From: Armatimonadetes bacterium UBA5352
Lineage (GTDB): Bacteria > Armatimonadota > Zipacnadia > Zipacnadales > UBA5352
Length of the DNA stretch: 38,148 bases
Direction of reading: 5' to 3'
Assembly: GCA_002411015.1 (NCBI GenBank)
Contig: DHPY01000069.1
Span: 1-38,148, forward strand
Shown: in pieces, positions 29,937 to 37,999 of the stretch
How the letters are laid out: each line of letters starts with the position of its first letter
Numbering within the stretch: the first letter of the stretch is position 1
Program-made: the position numbers and the translations under genes
Notes under the pieces: generated by a model
Database searches by the model: none
What the model was told of the DNA's origin: nothing
What the model saw: the letters and a program-made list of their open reading frames with translations, nothing else

Positions 29937-32423
29937 CTACTCGCTCTCCACCACGCCCCACCAGCCATCCAGCGCAGGAACCGTCAGCGGCTCCGTCAGC
30001 GACCGCGTCTGGCCGGTCAAGAGGTCCGTCGCCTCATCCGCGTAGCCCGGCGCGCTGAGCTGCACCGGTACCGGCTCCTGCGAGAGGTTCGTCACCGCGA
30101 TCAGCAGCCCGTCGCCATGCGCCCACGCGAATGCGCGCAGTTCGCGCGATGGCTCCGGCGCGATCCGCACGAGCCCGTCATCGCGCGCGCCTTCCCAGAA
30201 AAACTCGCCCGCCCGCGCGAGGAGGTTGTGCCACTTCACGAGCTTGTGCTGGTAGCGGCCGTCAACCGCGCCGTCGAACTGCCCGCCCCAGAAGGAGACG
30301 CCGCGCGCGCCCTGCGCGATGATCGTCTGGATCTGCGCGTCGAGGATCTGCGGGTCGCTCCAGGCGGTCTTGCTGCCGAGCGGGTAGATGATCGAGGAGC
30401 AGAAGATCACCGGGATGTCCACGACCTCCAGCGTGTCCTGCACGGTCTCGATGCCCGACTGCACCGAGCCGATGCCCGCGTCCTCGAACCACATGTCAGA
30501 GTAATCCGCGGGGAGCGTGTAATGCGGCGTCTCGACCTCGGTCAGGAACTCCGCGGCCTTAGAGACATCGATCGTGGCGCTCTCGATCGTGCCGGCGTAG
30601 TCATACCCGGCGACCCACGCCTGCATCGGGCTGCCCGGCAGCACCTCCCACGCAGCATCGCGGATCGCCTTCACGTAGCGCGCCCCTTGCCAGCAGCGGA
30701 AGTCGATCCACTGCCGCCAGTAGCGGCCATCTTTCTGCACGTCGGCGGGCCAGGTCACGTCGCCGAGGCCACTCCACTCGATGAAGGCATCCCGGCAGCG
30801 GTCGTCGTAGCACAGCGGCATCGCGCACTCGTAGTCGAGCATGAAGCCCTCGGCGGCGGTGTCTCGCATCCTCTGCGTGACCGTCGCGAGGAACTCGCCG
30901 TAGGTGCCGGACTGCTCGCCGATGATCTCCGGGCAGAAGCCCGAGCCGTGGTTCGATGGCACACTTGAGCGCTCCGCCTCAGTCCGCTGGAAGCTGGGCG
31001 GGCACTGCGTGGAGTAGTGCCACCAGGACATGAGCAGCGGCGTGATGCTGTGCGCCTTGGCGGCATCCATCTCCGCCCGCGCGGTCACATGCACCCTCCG
31101 CACACCGAGGCGCGCGGCCGCGGCCATCGCCTCGTCGAGCACCTGCGCCTGGCCGTCCGGCGCCGCGTGCGCGATCGTGCCGCCCCAGAAGCTCAGGCCG
31201 AGGTGCTGCTCCGGGCCCTCGGCAAGCTCCGGAAGCGGATCGAGCACCCGCACGGTCATCTCCCGCCACGGCCCCGCGCCGGAGTCGGCCAGCGCGCGCA
31301 CCCGCAGCGTGCCGCCGTCGGCCTCGCGCGATGCCATGCAGTGCAGATGCAGGGCGGGCGTGTTGCGGCTCAGCGGCCACGCGAACCAGCCGATCGCGGC
31401 CTCATCGTCGGCGTCCACGCCGCGGAAGTCCGCCGGGGCGTGGAAGCCGCGTGGCGCCACGGTGATAGCGGTGGCGCCGCCGACCTGAGTGCTCGTGAGG
31501 TCAAGCGCATGCGGCCCGAAGGTGGCGGAGCTGATCGCGAGCCCCGGCGGCGCCTCGATCTCGAACCGGAGATTGGTCGCGACGTGCGTCTGGTCGGCGT
31601 TGTTGTAGATGACCGCGACCCGCTGCCACGCGCCATCGGCGAGCCAGAGCGTCTCCTGCGTGTCCGGATGGGTGGTGTTCGGCCAGATCGCGACCTGGAG
31701 CAGCGACGGATCGTGCTGCCCGGCCGCTGCGCGACGCCGGGCGCTCGCCAGCAGCGCCTCGGCCGCATCCGCCGGATCACCCACGAGCACGTTGTCATAC
31801 TCCACGTGCGTCATCCGCGCGCTCTTCGAGTAGTTGTTGTCGAAGTCCGGGTTGCCGCCCACCTCCGGCATGTATCCCTTGCCGAGGATCAGCGTTGGCG
31901 CGCCCGCCCACCCCTCCGGCCGCGGCACCCGCCCGACCTCGCGCAGGTCGCCATCGGCCTCGCCGAAGCTGATCGTCACCTCATCCGCGCCCATCTCCAG
32001 CGCCACCCGGTACCAGACGCCGGGCAGCACCTGCGCGCTCGGCAGCGGGTCGGCCTCCACGCCACGCCACTCCGCGCGGAGGGAGTAGGTCAGCGAGAGC
32101 ATCACACGCACCCAGTTGGCCTCGTCCCAGTAGAGGATGACGCCCGGCGACCACGAGGCGGCGGTGTCGTTCGCGTTGTGCAGGTCCACCTGCACGCGCG
32201 CTGCGCCCTCCGGAAGCTGCATCTCGATGTGGTTGTAGCGGTTGTCCTGCGTGTCCAGCAGCAGCACCTGTCGCTCGGGATCGACTGCTACCGTGGCCTC
32301 GGCTGAGCTGTGCACGGTCCAGCGCTCGTCGAGGGTCACGCCCTCGAAGCTGTCGAGGAGCAGCGGTTGGGCGCAGGCAGCGGTGCCTAGAAGCACCGCG
32401 CAGACGGCGAGACGGATGGTCAT
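29937..32423 (-). CDS. Secreted glycosidase-like multidomain protein
   Basis: An 828-residue exported protein. Residues 1-18 ('MTIRLAVCAVLLGTAACAQ') are a signal peptide that may be a lipobox type (TAAC). The ATG at 32423 has GGAGGGC about 8 bp upstream. Residues 22-210 look like a laminin-G/concanavalin-type beta-sandwich ('LLDSFEGVTLDERWTVHSS...VEYDNVLVGDPAD'). The middle (about 400-720) is a TIM-barrel-like region: 'LGLSFWGGTIAHA', 'GVRRVHVTARAEMDAAKAHSITPLLMSWWHY', 'AEGFMLDYECAMPLCYDDRCRDAFIEWSG', 'ARGVSFWGGQFDG'. The ending is a small beta domain ('LLIAVTNLSQEPVPVQLSAPG'), typical of glycoside hydrolases. Candidate acids are D and E in 'LDYECAM'. No known family number could be assigned with confidence. 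Confidence 0.75.
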   Translation of the reverse strand: MTIRLAVCAVLLGTAACAQPLLLDSFEGVTLDERWTVHSSAEATVAVDPERQVLLLDTQDNRYNHIEMQLPEGAARVQVDLHNANDTAASWSPGVILYWDEANWVRVMLSLTYSLRAEWRGVEADPLPSAQVLPGVWYRVALEMGADEVTISFGEADGDLREVGRVPRPEGWAGAPTLILGKGYMPEVGGNPDFDNNYSKSARMTHVEYDNVLVGDPADAAEALLASARRRAAAGQHDPSLLQVAIWPNTTHPDTQETLWLADGAWQRVAVIYNNADQTHVATNLRFEIEAPPGLAISSATFGPHALDLTSTQVGGATAITVAPRGFHAPADFRGVDADDEAAIGWFAWPLSRNTPALHLHCMASREADGGTLRVRALADSGAGPWREMTVRVLDPLPELAEGPEQHLGLSFWGGTIAHAAPDGQAQVLDEAMAAAARLGVRRVHVTARAEMDAAKAHSITPLLMSWWHYSTQCPPSFQRTEAERSSVPSNHGSGFCPEIIGEQSGTYGEFLATVTQRMRDTAAEGFMLDYECAMPLCYDDRCRDAFIEWSGLGDVTWPADVQKDGRYWRQWIDFRCWQGARYVKAIRDAAWEVLPGSPMQAWVAGYDYAGTIESATIDVSKAAEFLTEVETPHYTLPADYSDMWFEDAGIGSVQSGIETVQDTLEVVDIPVIFCSSIIYPLGSKTAWSDPQILDAQIQTIIAQGARGVSFWGGQFDGAVDGRYQHKLVKWHNLLARAGEFFWEGARDDGLVRIAPEPSRELRAFAWAHGDGLLIAVTNLSQEPVPVQLSAPGYADEATDLLTGQTRSLTEPLTVPALDGWWGVVESE

Positions 32424-32579
32424 GCTCGGGCCCTCCGTGAGCTGTCGCGTAAGCGTCATGGTAGGTGGTTCGCGCTCGGAGGAGGCGAACCTGCGCTCGT
32501 GATCCGGAGGATTCAGTCGGCCCCAGCACGAAGTAGCCGTGAGTAGAACCGCGTACACGTATTGTGTGAGGTGATACAG
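32424..32579. promoter_or_regulatory. Divergent promoter region of glycosidase-like and prepilin-like genes
   Basis: The 156 bp separate two divergent starts. The prepilin-like gene has GAGGTGAT 6 bp before its ATG. An inverted pair GGTTCGC and GCGAACC (32467-32492) flanks GCTCGGAGGAG and could be an operator. I see no clear -10/-35 pair. Confidence 0.4.
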
Positions 32580-33191
32580 ATGGATCGCAGGGGCTTCACT
32601 CTGATCGAGCTTCTCGTTGTGATCGCGATCATCGCGATACTCGCAGCCATCCTTTTCCCCGTCTTTGCGAAGGCGCGTGAGAAGGCGCGGCAGACGAGTT
32701 GCCTGAGCAATCTGAAGCAGCTGGGGACCGCGTTGATGATGTACACGCAGGACTACGATGAGATGGCGCCGCCGCATACCGATGATGAGCCGACACCGCT
32801 GCCGCCGTACAACTGGCGCTACGACACCTTCCCGCTACGCCTGAGCCCGTATGCGAAGAACTACCAGATCCTGAAGTGCCCGAGCGAAACCGGGGTATCT
32901 GAGCCCTCGGCCACAAACACCGGACGGTGGTCGAGCTACTGCGTCAACTCGCTGGTCGTGCGCATCTCGCTCGCGCAGGTGCAGGATGCGTCGGGCACGG
33001 TGGCGCTGCTTGAGGCGAACGAGTCGGACCTTGGCATCGAGGGGAATGACGACCGCCCATACCAGGTGCCGACTAACGCGGCCTACATCCGCCACAACGG
33101 CGGCTTCAACGCGGACTTCATGGACGGCCACGCGAAGTGGCTCAAGCCCGACCAGACATCGGCCGCGGAGTTCACCCCGGCGGCCGACTGA
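32580..33191 (+). CDS. Prepilin-like (type II/IV pseudopilin) H-X9-DG protein
   Basis: A 203-residue protein with a type IV prepilin leader: 'MDRRG' then 'FTLIELLVVIAIIAILAAILF', cleaved after G5, with Glu at position 5 of the mature chain (E10). The helix continues as 'PVFAKAREKARQTSCLSNLKQLGTALMMYTQDYDE', which is very common in Armatimonadota and Planctomycetes. The end 'RHNGGFNADFMDGHAKWLKPDQ' is the H-X9-DG motif. Such proteins occur in large families, are exported through a prepilin peptidase, and are of unknown purpose. ATG 32580 is chosen for its excellent GAGGTGAT site. It is divergent from the glycosidase-like gene and converges on a small frame 13 bp away. No pilin assembly genes are in view. 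Confidence 0.92.
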   Translation: MDRRGFTLIELLVVIAIIAILAAILFPVFAKAREKARQTSCLSNLKQLGTALMMYTQDYDEMAPPHTDDEPTPLPPYNWRYDTFPLRLSPYAKNYQILKCPSETGVSEPSATNTGRWSSYCVNSLVVRISLAQVQDASGTVALLEANESDLGIEGNDDRPYQVPTNAAYIRHNGGFNADFMDGHAKWLKPDQTSAAEFTPAAD

Positions 33192-33204
33192 GCCCGCCGC
33201 GCAC

Positions 33205-33474
33205 TCAGAACGCTTCGGCAGTTCCCGTCTGCAGCGCCTCACAGAGCACCTCAGACCCGGAGGCACGCAGGCGCCATTGGCCCGCGGTGGCTCGCTGCTC
33301 CGCGGGCTCCAGTTGGCTGTCGAGGGCGATCGTGCCGTAGTGCTCTCCTGCGGTCCAGGAGATCATCGCGGCCTCTACGAGCACCCGCGGGTCATCCGCA
33401 AAGATCGGCTCCCAGAGGCGGTCGAGATCGTTCCACCGCTGCTGGCCGGCCACCTGGAGGCTGCCGAGGGTCAC
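33205..33474 (-). CDS. Small unrecognised reading frame in the frame of the upstream lipoprotein
   Basis: An 89-residue frame from GTG 33474. The residues look protein-like ('LQVAGQQRWNDLDRLWEPIFADDPRVLVEAAMISWTAGEHYG'), and its third codon positions are strongly G/C. It lies in the same frame as the upstream lipoprotein gene (stop TAG at 33505-33507), with ten sense codons between that TAG and the GTG. No clear ribosome-binding site precedes it. It may be a separate gene, a C-terminal extension cut off by a nonsense change, or a chance open frame. I do not recognise a family. Confidence 0.4.
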   Translation of the reverse strand: MTLGSLQVAGQQRWNDLDRLWEPIFADDPRVLVEAAMISWTAGEHYGTIALDSQLEPAEQRATAGQWRLRASGSEVLCEALQTGTAEAF

Positions 33475-33504
33475 GGCGTACGAGCCACCATGCTCGCCAT
33501 CGCT

Positions 33505-34488
33505 CTAAGGCCCCGTGCGCACGATCTCGATCTGCTCGAGGTCGGCCACGCCCAGCCGGTACTCACCCGCCGCCGGCTCGATGTAGGGGACCTCCAGCAG
33601 GGCGCAGGCGCCCCCGTTCGCCTGCTCCCGGGCAATCTGCTGCTCGAGAATCCGCCGCGCCACGGCATCCACAGCGACGGGATCGGTTGACGCCAGCACG
33701 CCGTTGTAGCTCCATGTGTCGTAGCCGCGGCCACTCTCGCTCTGGCGGAACGCGGGACTGAGCGCGTCGAGGATATGCAGCACCGTCATGCGCCGAATAG
33801 TGGCCTTTGCCGCCACCTCAGGCAGAAGCTCAGGCTCACGCAGCAGCCGCTCGCGGTCTACGTAGGGCACGACTGCCAGCGAGTTCGCGAGTGCGGCGTG
33901 CATCCCGATCTGCGGATGCACGCGCAGCCTGGAGAGGTTCACGAGCTTGGTCGTGTAGTCAAGGACGATGCGAGTGAGGCCGCGGCGGTAGCCCCGATCG
34001 TCGCTGGCCATCACCTGCACACCCGGTGCCCTGCCGCTGATGTCGTAGCCTGCGCGGAAGAGCGCGCTCTCCTCGCCCGCGAAGATGATGATGTTGCGCA
34101 TCGGCACGCCGCGATCCATGATCTGCCGCACCAGGGCCTCAAGCAGCGGATCGTGTGGCTGGATGCCCTCAACGTCCACGAGGATGCCGACCCGATCACC
34201 CGGCGTGAGCAGCAGGTTCCACGCTTCGTCTTCAGTCTCCACTCCCATCGCACCCGCCACCGCGGTGTGCAGCAGAAGCTCGATGGTGTTGTAGTCGATC
34301 CGCCCCTCCGGGTAGAGCCAGGCTGGGGTGAGCGGAGCGTCCACAATCATGATCGTCTCCGCACGCGCGATGGCGACTCGCGAGCGTGGCGCCTCCTGCA
34401 CCCGCGCCTCCGCGCAGCCGAGTACGAGCGCCAACCCGAGGGCTACCAGCACACCCCGGAGCCGGGTGCATGCCAACTCTCTCAACAT
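33505..34488 (-). CDS. DUF362-like lipoprotein
   Basis: A 327-residue protein with a lipoprotein signal: a hydrophobic stretch, then 'LVLGC' with C25 as the lipidated cysteine, so it is anchored on the outside of the inner membrane. The body resembles the DUF362 family: 'VGILVDVEGIQPHDPLLEALVRQIMDRGVPMRNIIIFAGEE', 'VNLSRLRVHPQIGMHAALANSLAVVPYVDRERLL' and 'YNGVLASTDPVAVDAVARRILEQ', then an ending 'YRLGVADLEQIEIV' normal for the family. DUF362 proteins often have ferredoxin parts; none is seen here. ATG 34488 is preceded closely by GGAGA; an in-frame GTG at 34521 is an alternative. Function unknown. Confidence 0.78.
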   Translation of the reverse strand: MLRELACTRLRGVLVALGLALVLGCAEARVQEAPRSRVAIARAETIMIVDAPLTPAWLYPEGRIDYNTIELLLHTAVAGAMGVETEDEAWNLLLTPGDRVGILVDVEGIQPHDPLLEALVRQIMDRGVPMRNIIIFAGEESALFRAGYDISGRAPGVQVMASDDRGYRRGLTRIVLDYTTKLVNLSRLRVHPQIGMHAALANSLAVVPYVDRERLLREPELLPEVAAKATIRRMTVLHILDALSPAFRQSESGRGYDTWSYNGVLASTDPVAVDAVARRILEQQIAREQANGGACALLEVPYIEPAAGEYRLGVADLEQIEIVRTGP

Positions 34489-34580
34489 CTTCTTCTCCGA
34501 TTCCGATGATTCCGACCGCACCGCTCATGTTCTGACAGATCGGAGCGCCCTCGGTTTCACCGAAAGCCCCTCAGGCGAAG

Positions 34581-35135
34581 CTATCCTGCCATCCGGACGC
34601 CTGCCAGGAGAAGTCCGGCCACCGTCTTCGCGTCGCGCATCTCGCCATCGCGGCACATCCGCAGCGCCTCGCGCAGCGGCATCTGCACCAGCTCGATCTG
34701 CTCATCGGGGTCGCACTGCCCCTCCTCGGGCGCAAGCTCCGTCGCGAGGTAGAGGTGGATCAGCTCCGAGGAGTAGCCCGGCGCGAGGTGGAGCGACGCC
34801 AGCGCCTCCACGCGCCCCGCGCGCCGGCAGATCTCCTCGATCAGCTCGCGCTTGATGGTCTCCAGCGGCTCCTCGCCGGCCTCGCACGTCCCTGCGGGGA
34901 TCTCCAGCAGCGCCTCACCCACCGGATGCCTCCACTGCCGCACGAGGATCACCTCGCCATCAGCGGTCAGCGGAACCGCCGCAACCGCCCCGGGATGCTC
35001 CACGATCTCCCGCTTCGAACGCTGACCGTTCGGCAACTCCACCTCGTCCACCCGGACCCTGATCAGCCTGCCATCAAAGACCCGCTCGCTGCCTAGAGTC
35101 TTCTCCTCAAGGCGCTTGTGCGCGACATCAGCCAC
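34581..35135 (-). CDS. NUDIX hydrolase, ADP-ribose pyrophosphatase type
   Basis: A 184-residue enzyme that splits ADP-ribose or a similar nucleoside diphosphate sugar. The Nudix box 'GTCEAGEEPLETIKRELIEEICRRAG' has the G-x5-E-x7-R-E-x2-E-E pattern with one hydrophobic change. The preceding 'AAVPLTADGEVILVRQWRHPVGEALLEIPAG' is the usual ADPRase lead-in, and 'LAPGYSSELIHLYLATEL' is the family's next motif. The GTG start at 35135 lies 24 bp after the stop of the sugar isomerase gene and is preceded by GGGAGAGG at about 10 bp. It shares strand and spacing with that gene and the lipoprotein gene, so one transcript is likely. It may recycle nucleotide-sugar by-products. Confidence 0.92.
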   Translation of the reverse strand: MADVAHKRLEEKTLGSERVFDGRLIRVRVDEVELPNGQRSKREIVEHPGAVAAVPLTADGEVILVRQWRHPVGEALLEIPAGTCEAGEEPLETIKRELIEEICRRAGRVEALASLHLAPGYSSELIHLYLATELAPEEGQCDPDEQIELVQMPLREALRMCRDGEMRDAKTVAGLLLAGVRMAG

Positions 35136-35159
35136 GTTCCCACGTCCTCTCCCGGTGCC

Positions 35160-35957
35160 TCAGTTCAGCATCCGGATCAGATACTCGTGCGCCCTGTGCA
35201 TCGAGAGCGCGATCTCATCATCCATCCGCCCCGGCGCGCGCTCGAGCGTATGCGGGCCGTCATAGCCGAGCGCCATGAGCCTCGGCAGCAGGCGGTCGTA
35301 GCCGACCTCACCCTCACCGATCAGCGGGAACTCCGGGTTGTTCTTCCCGCCCAGGTGGTCCTTGTAGTGCGTGTGCGCGATGAAGGGCACAAGCTCATCG
35401 AGACGCTCATGCGGGTCGGCGCCCTCATAGAAGAGGAAGTTCGCCGGGTCGAAGGCGATGCGCACATGCTCGTGATCAACCCGCTCCATCAGCGCCAGGC
35501 ATGCGTCCGCGCTGCCGGTCAGGCCACCGTGGCTCTCGAGGGCGATCGTGATGCCAAGCTGCCCCGCATGATCGCCGGCGACTCGGATGCCCTCGACGAA
35601 CTGGTCGGTGACCCGCTCGCGCTCGGCGGCGGATGCATCGGGATCGAGCACCGCGGCGCCGGTGTCGGCGAGCGTCAGGCCGAAGCGCTTCACGCCATCG
35701 AGCCTGCGCATGAGCAGATCGAGGCCATTCTCGGCGAGCAGGTCGGAGCGGACGTAGGCGGCGACCGGGGTGAGGCCGACGATACTCAGGCGTTCGCGCA
35801 GCGACCGGAGGTCCTCATCGGTCATGTTCTCGATCAGCTCATCGTAGTAGTTGGGGTAGAACGCGATGGCCACGTTCTCAAAGCCCGCGGATGCCGCGCC
35901 TGCGATGAAGCCACTGAAATTACGGTTGCAGAAGCTGTAGGCCGCGATGATGGCCAT
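35160..35957 (-). CDS. Sugar phosphate isomerase/epimerase (xylose-isomerase-like TIM barrel)
   Basis: A 265-residue TIM-barrel protein of the AP-endonuclease-2 superfamily, which includes IolE, IolI, hydroxypyruvate isomerase and ketose epimerases. Metal-binding strands can be followed: 'ITIALESHGG' (Glu), 'VRIAFDPANFLFY' (Asp), 'FIAHTHYKDH' (His) and 'GPHTLERAPG' (Glu). ATG 35957 is chosen for the GGAGGCGGG site upstream and because homology starts there; the longer open frame to 36143 overlaps the divergent oxidoreductase gene. It is divergent from the Gfo/Idh/MocA gene, with which such isomerases commonly cooperate in inositol or sugar breakdown. Its specific sugar is unknown. Confidence 0.88.
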   Translation of the reverse strand: MAIIAAYSFCNRNFSGFIAGAASAGFENVAIAFYPNYYDELIENMTDEDLRSLRERLSIVGLTPVAAYVRSDLLAENGLDLLMRRLDGVKRFGLTLADTGAAVLDPDASAAERERVTDQFVEGIRVAGDHAGQLGITIALESHGGLTGSADACLALMERVDHEHVRIAFDPANFLFYEGADPHERLDELVPFIAHTHYKDHLGGKNNPEFPLIGEGEVGYDRLLPRLMALGYDGPHTLERAPGRMDDEIALSMHRAHEYLIRMLN

Positions 35958-36111
35958 TGTGCCCGCCTCCATCTCCGGAATGACTGCCTCCCAAGGATTC
36001 ACCCGCGGCCGCGCGAGTCCTGCGCGCGAGGCGAAGGTGGGAGTAGCGTCCTTCGGGAATACCTGTGTGACGCGAGAATTGAGCAGGACGTGGTGAGGGG
36101 ATCCACGGAGT

Positions 36112-37074
36112 ATGAGTGAGACGCACGTACGGGTGGGCATCATCGGATGCGGAGTGCACGCGCGCGAAGTGCTCCTGCCGGCTGCGCAGCAGGCGGGAAT
36201 GGAGTTCGCCGCCGCCTGTGACCTCGACAGGCGCCTCGCGCAGCGTGTGGCGCGCCGGTTCGGAGCCTTTCGCGCCTACCAGGACATCCGCTCGATGATC
36301 GACGAGATGGACCTCGACGCGGTGCTCGTCTGCGGGCCGGCGGAGCTGCATGCCGAGGCCATGGAGACCGCGCTGCAGCGTGGTTGTCACGTATGGACCG
36401 AGATGCCGCCCGCGCCGACGGCCGCGGAGGCGGGGCGTCTCGCGGACCTGGCCGATGCCCAGGGCCTCATCGCGCAGCCGGGCCTGATGCTGCGCTACGC
36501 GCCGGCGTGCGTGCGGCTGCGGGAGACCATCGCGCGCGAGGAGTTCGGCGCCATCCGGCAGATCGAGATGGCGTGGTGGCCGCCGGAGCAGCACGCGCAT
36601 GACGGTCCGCTGCTGTTCGACCTGCCGCATGCGCTCGACCTCGTGCGCTTCATCGGCGGTGAGGTCAGCGGGCTCTCTGTCGCGAGCGCCGTGAGCGAAG
36701 CTTCGCTCATCGCTCTCCTGACGCTCGAGTCAGGCGCCGTCGCGACGGTCAGCTTCGCCTCGCCGGCCCGCTGCCCGCGGGAGAGGATCGTGGTGGCGAG
36801 CGAGGATGCGGTGGCGATCGCAGAGGAGCGGCAGACGGTGACGCTCCGGCATTTTGCGCGGGAAGACGGCAGCGTCTGGAACGCAGACCGCGGGGGCGCC
36901 GGGCGCGTGAGCGGCGTCCTTGCGGAGATGGAGGCCTTCGCTGCGGCGGTCGCCGGTGAGGGTCCACGGAGCGCCTCGATGCATGATGCCGCGCGAGCGA
37001 TTCAACTCGCCGAGATGGTGCGCGCAGGACTGAACGAGGGGCTGACATGGAATGGCACAGGAGCGGACGGCTGA
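36112..37074 (+). CDS. Gfo/Idh/MocA-family oxidoreductase
   Basis: A 320-residue NAD(P)-dependent oxidoreductase. The Rossmann motif 'VGIIGCGVHA' is at 8-17 and 'ACDLDRRLAQRVARRFGA' follows. The family's EKP motif appears as 'TEMPPAPTAAEAGRL' (E97-M98-P99), so the Lys that normally helps catalysis is Met. The sugar-binding part includes 'QPGLMLRYAPACVRLRETI' and 'LFDLPHALDLVRFIGG', where H..D fits the usual catalytic His region. ATG 36112 has GAGGGG about 12 bp upstream. It is divergent from the TIM-barrel sugar isomerase, a frequent pairing. Its 3' end overlaps a small membrane protein gene by 23 bp. It may be a specialised or low-activity member. Confidence 0.87.
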   Translation: MSETHVRVGIIGCGVHAREVLLPAAQQAGMEFAAACDLDRRLAQRVARRFGAFRAYQDIRSMIDEMDLDAVLVCGPAELHAEAMETALQRGCHVWTEMPPAPTAAEAGRLADLADAQGLIAQPGLMLRYAPACVRLRETIAREEFGAIRQIEMAWWPPEQHAHDGPLLFDLPHALDLVRFIGGEVSGLSVASAVSEASLIALLTLESGAVATVSFASPARCPRERIVVASEDAVAIAEERQTVTLRHFAREDGSVWNADRGGAGRVSGVLAEMEAFAAAVAGEGPRSASMHDAARAIQLAEMVRAGLNEGLTWNGTGADG

Positions 37075-37495
37075 ACCGCAGCCAACACCTCCGGCTCAGG
37101 AGTTGAGCTGGAAGGCCCGTCGTGCCTCCGAGCAGAAGGGTCTCACTGCGCTGGTGGTGATCTTCGAGCTTGTGCTGAGCGCCGGCGTCTACTTCTACTA
37201 TGGCCTCTCCTACGCACTCCTCACCTTTGGCGTGATAACTCTTGCATTGATCCCCTTCTACGCCTCCTACCGCTACATTCTCCGCCGCGACGGGCTCGAG
37301 ATCCACGGCCCGTTCTACTTCACGCCATTCGACTGGAAGCGATTCGTGGGCTGGCGGCTGAGCGAGAACGAGTTGCGTCTGATCCCCAGGAAGGGCTCCG
37401 TGGTGGTGCTGTTCGCGCCGCACAACATGAACGAGGTTGTGCAGTTCGTGCAGGGCTCGCTGCCACGCATGACCGATGATGACCGGCGGCTCTGA
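37052..37495 (+). CDS. Small membrane protein with PH-like domain
   Basis: A 147-residue protein of unknown role. After a polar N-terminus (1-28), two membrane helices span about residues 30-70 ('GLTALVVIFELVLSAGVYFYYGLSYALLTFGVITLALIPFYA'). The C-terminal part 'YRYILRRDGLEIHGPFYFTPFDWKRFVGWRLSENELRLIPRKGSVVVLFAP' looks like a bacterial PH/DUF5673-type domain found behind two helices in small membrane proteins. The ATG lies inside the end of the oxidoreductase gene (23-bp overlap) with GAGGGG near it, so translation is likely coupled. It is followed directly by another small gene. Such proteins may help membrane homeostasis, but that is a guess. Confidence 0.72.
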   Translation: MAQERTAEPQPTPPAQELSWKARRASEQKGLTALVVIFELVLSAGVYFYYGLSYALLTFGVITLALIPFYASYRYILRRDGLEIHGPFYFTPFDWKRFVGWRLSENELRLIPRKGSVVVLFAPHNMNEVVQFVQGSLPRMTDDDRRL

Positions 37496-37496
37496 G

Positions 37497-37769
37497 ATGG
37501 ACCAGGAGCGTCTCCGCCAGCGCGAGGTCCTCGAGAAGTTCGCACGCGCAGTGGCTGATCGCCACATGGCCGCCCCGGCTATCTTCCTCTTCGAGTCGAT
37601 CCAGCCACTCGCATTCGTGGCCGGGCAGGCGCTGGCGTTCGTAGAGCCGATGCTGCGCCTGGTCCTCGACGCCCCCGACTACACCGTCTTCCGCGAGGCG
37701 ATCGAGGACCGCGAGAACGTGCGCTGGCTGGTGGACCGGCTGGAGGAGCTGGAGCGGGGGGAGGAGTGA
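37497..37769 (+). CDS. Conserved-looking small hypothetical protein
   Basis: A 90-residue protein starting at ATG 37497, one base after the stop (37493-37495) of the preceding gene, hence translationally coupled. The centre 'APAIFLFESIQPLAFVAGQALAFVEPMLRLVL' has hydrophobic character that might lie at a membrane surface, and the end 'YTVFREAIEDRENVRWLVDRLEELE' is an amphipathic helix. I recall similar small proteins in other bacteria with no assigned role, but no family is named with confidence. It is the last gene of the oxidoreductase group and is followed by a hairpin at 37817-37837. Confidence 0.65.
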   Translation: MDQERLRQREVLEKFARAVADRHMAAPAIFLFESIQPLAFVAGQALAFVEPMLRLVLDAPDYTVFREAIEDRENVRWLVDRLEELERGEE

Positions 37770-37816
37770 CGGGCGGCCAGAGGCCCTGTTGCCGTGACCC
37801 TATCCGTTTCCCCGTG

Positions 37817-37837
37817 GTGCGGGCGCCTCGCCCGCAC
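37817..37837 (+). terminator. Hairpin GTGCGGGC-GCCTC-GCCCGCAC, possible terminator
   Basis: A perfect 8-bp stem with a 5-nt loop begins 48 bp after the stop of the last gene and is followed by TTGCTGTTG. The T content after the stem is only moderate, so termination is plausible rather than certain. Confidence 0.45.
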
Positions 37838-37999
37838 TTGCTGTTGCCGTATCCGTTCTGTAGTGGCGAGCTTCCAGACCGCCAAACCCACGGCGGGATG
37901 CCTCCCCCATGGGACGACTTGACGGCCTGGAACACATCTTCCAGGAACCGTGCATGGTCCAAGATTCAGTGACCTGAGCGAACGAAAACGTAGTCGTTC

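Noticed and set aside
31017..32306. A 429-residue open frame opposite the glycosidase-like gene
   Set aside because: Antisense shadow rich in Arg and His, with no domain character.
37766..37972. A 68-residue open frame at the 3' end
   Set aside because: It has proline/arginine-rich composition, spans the hairpin and the split repeat, and lacks a ribosome-binding site.
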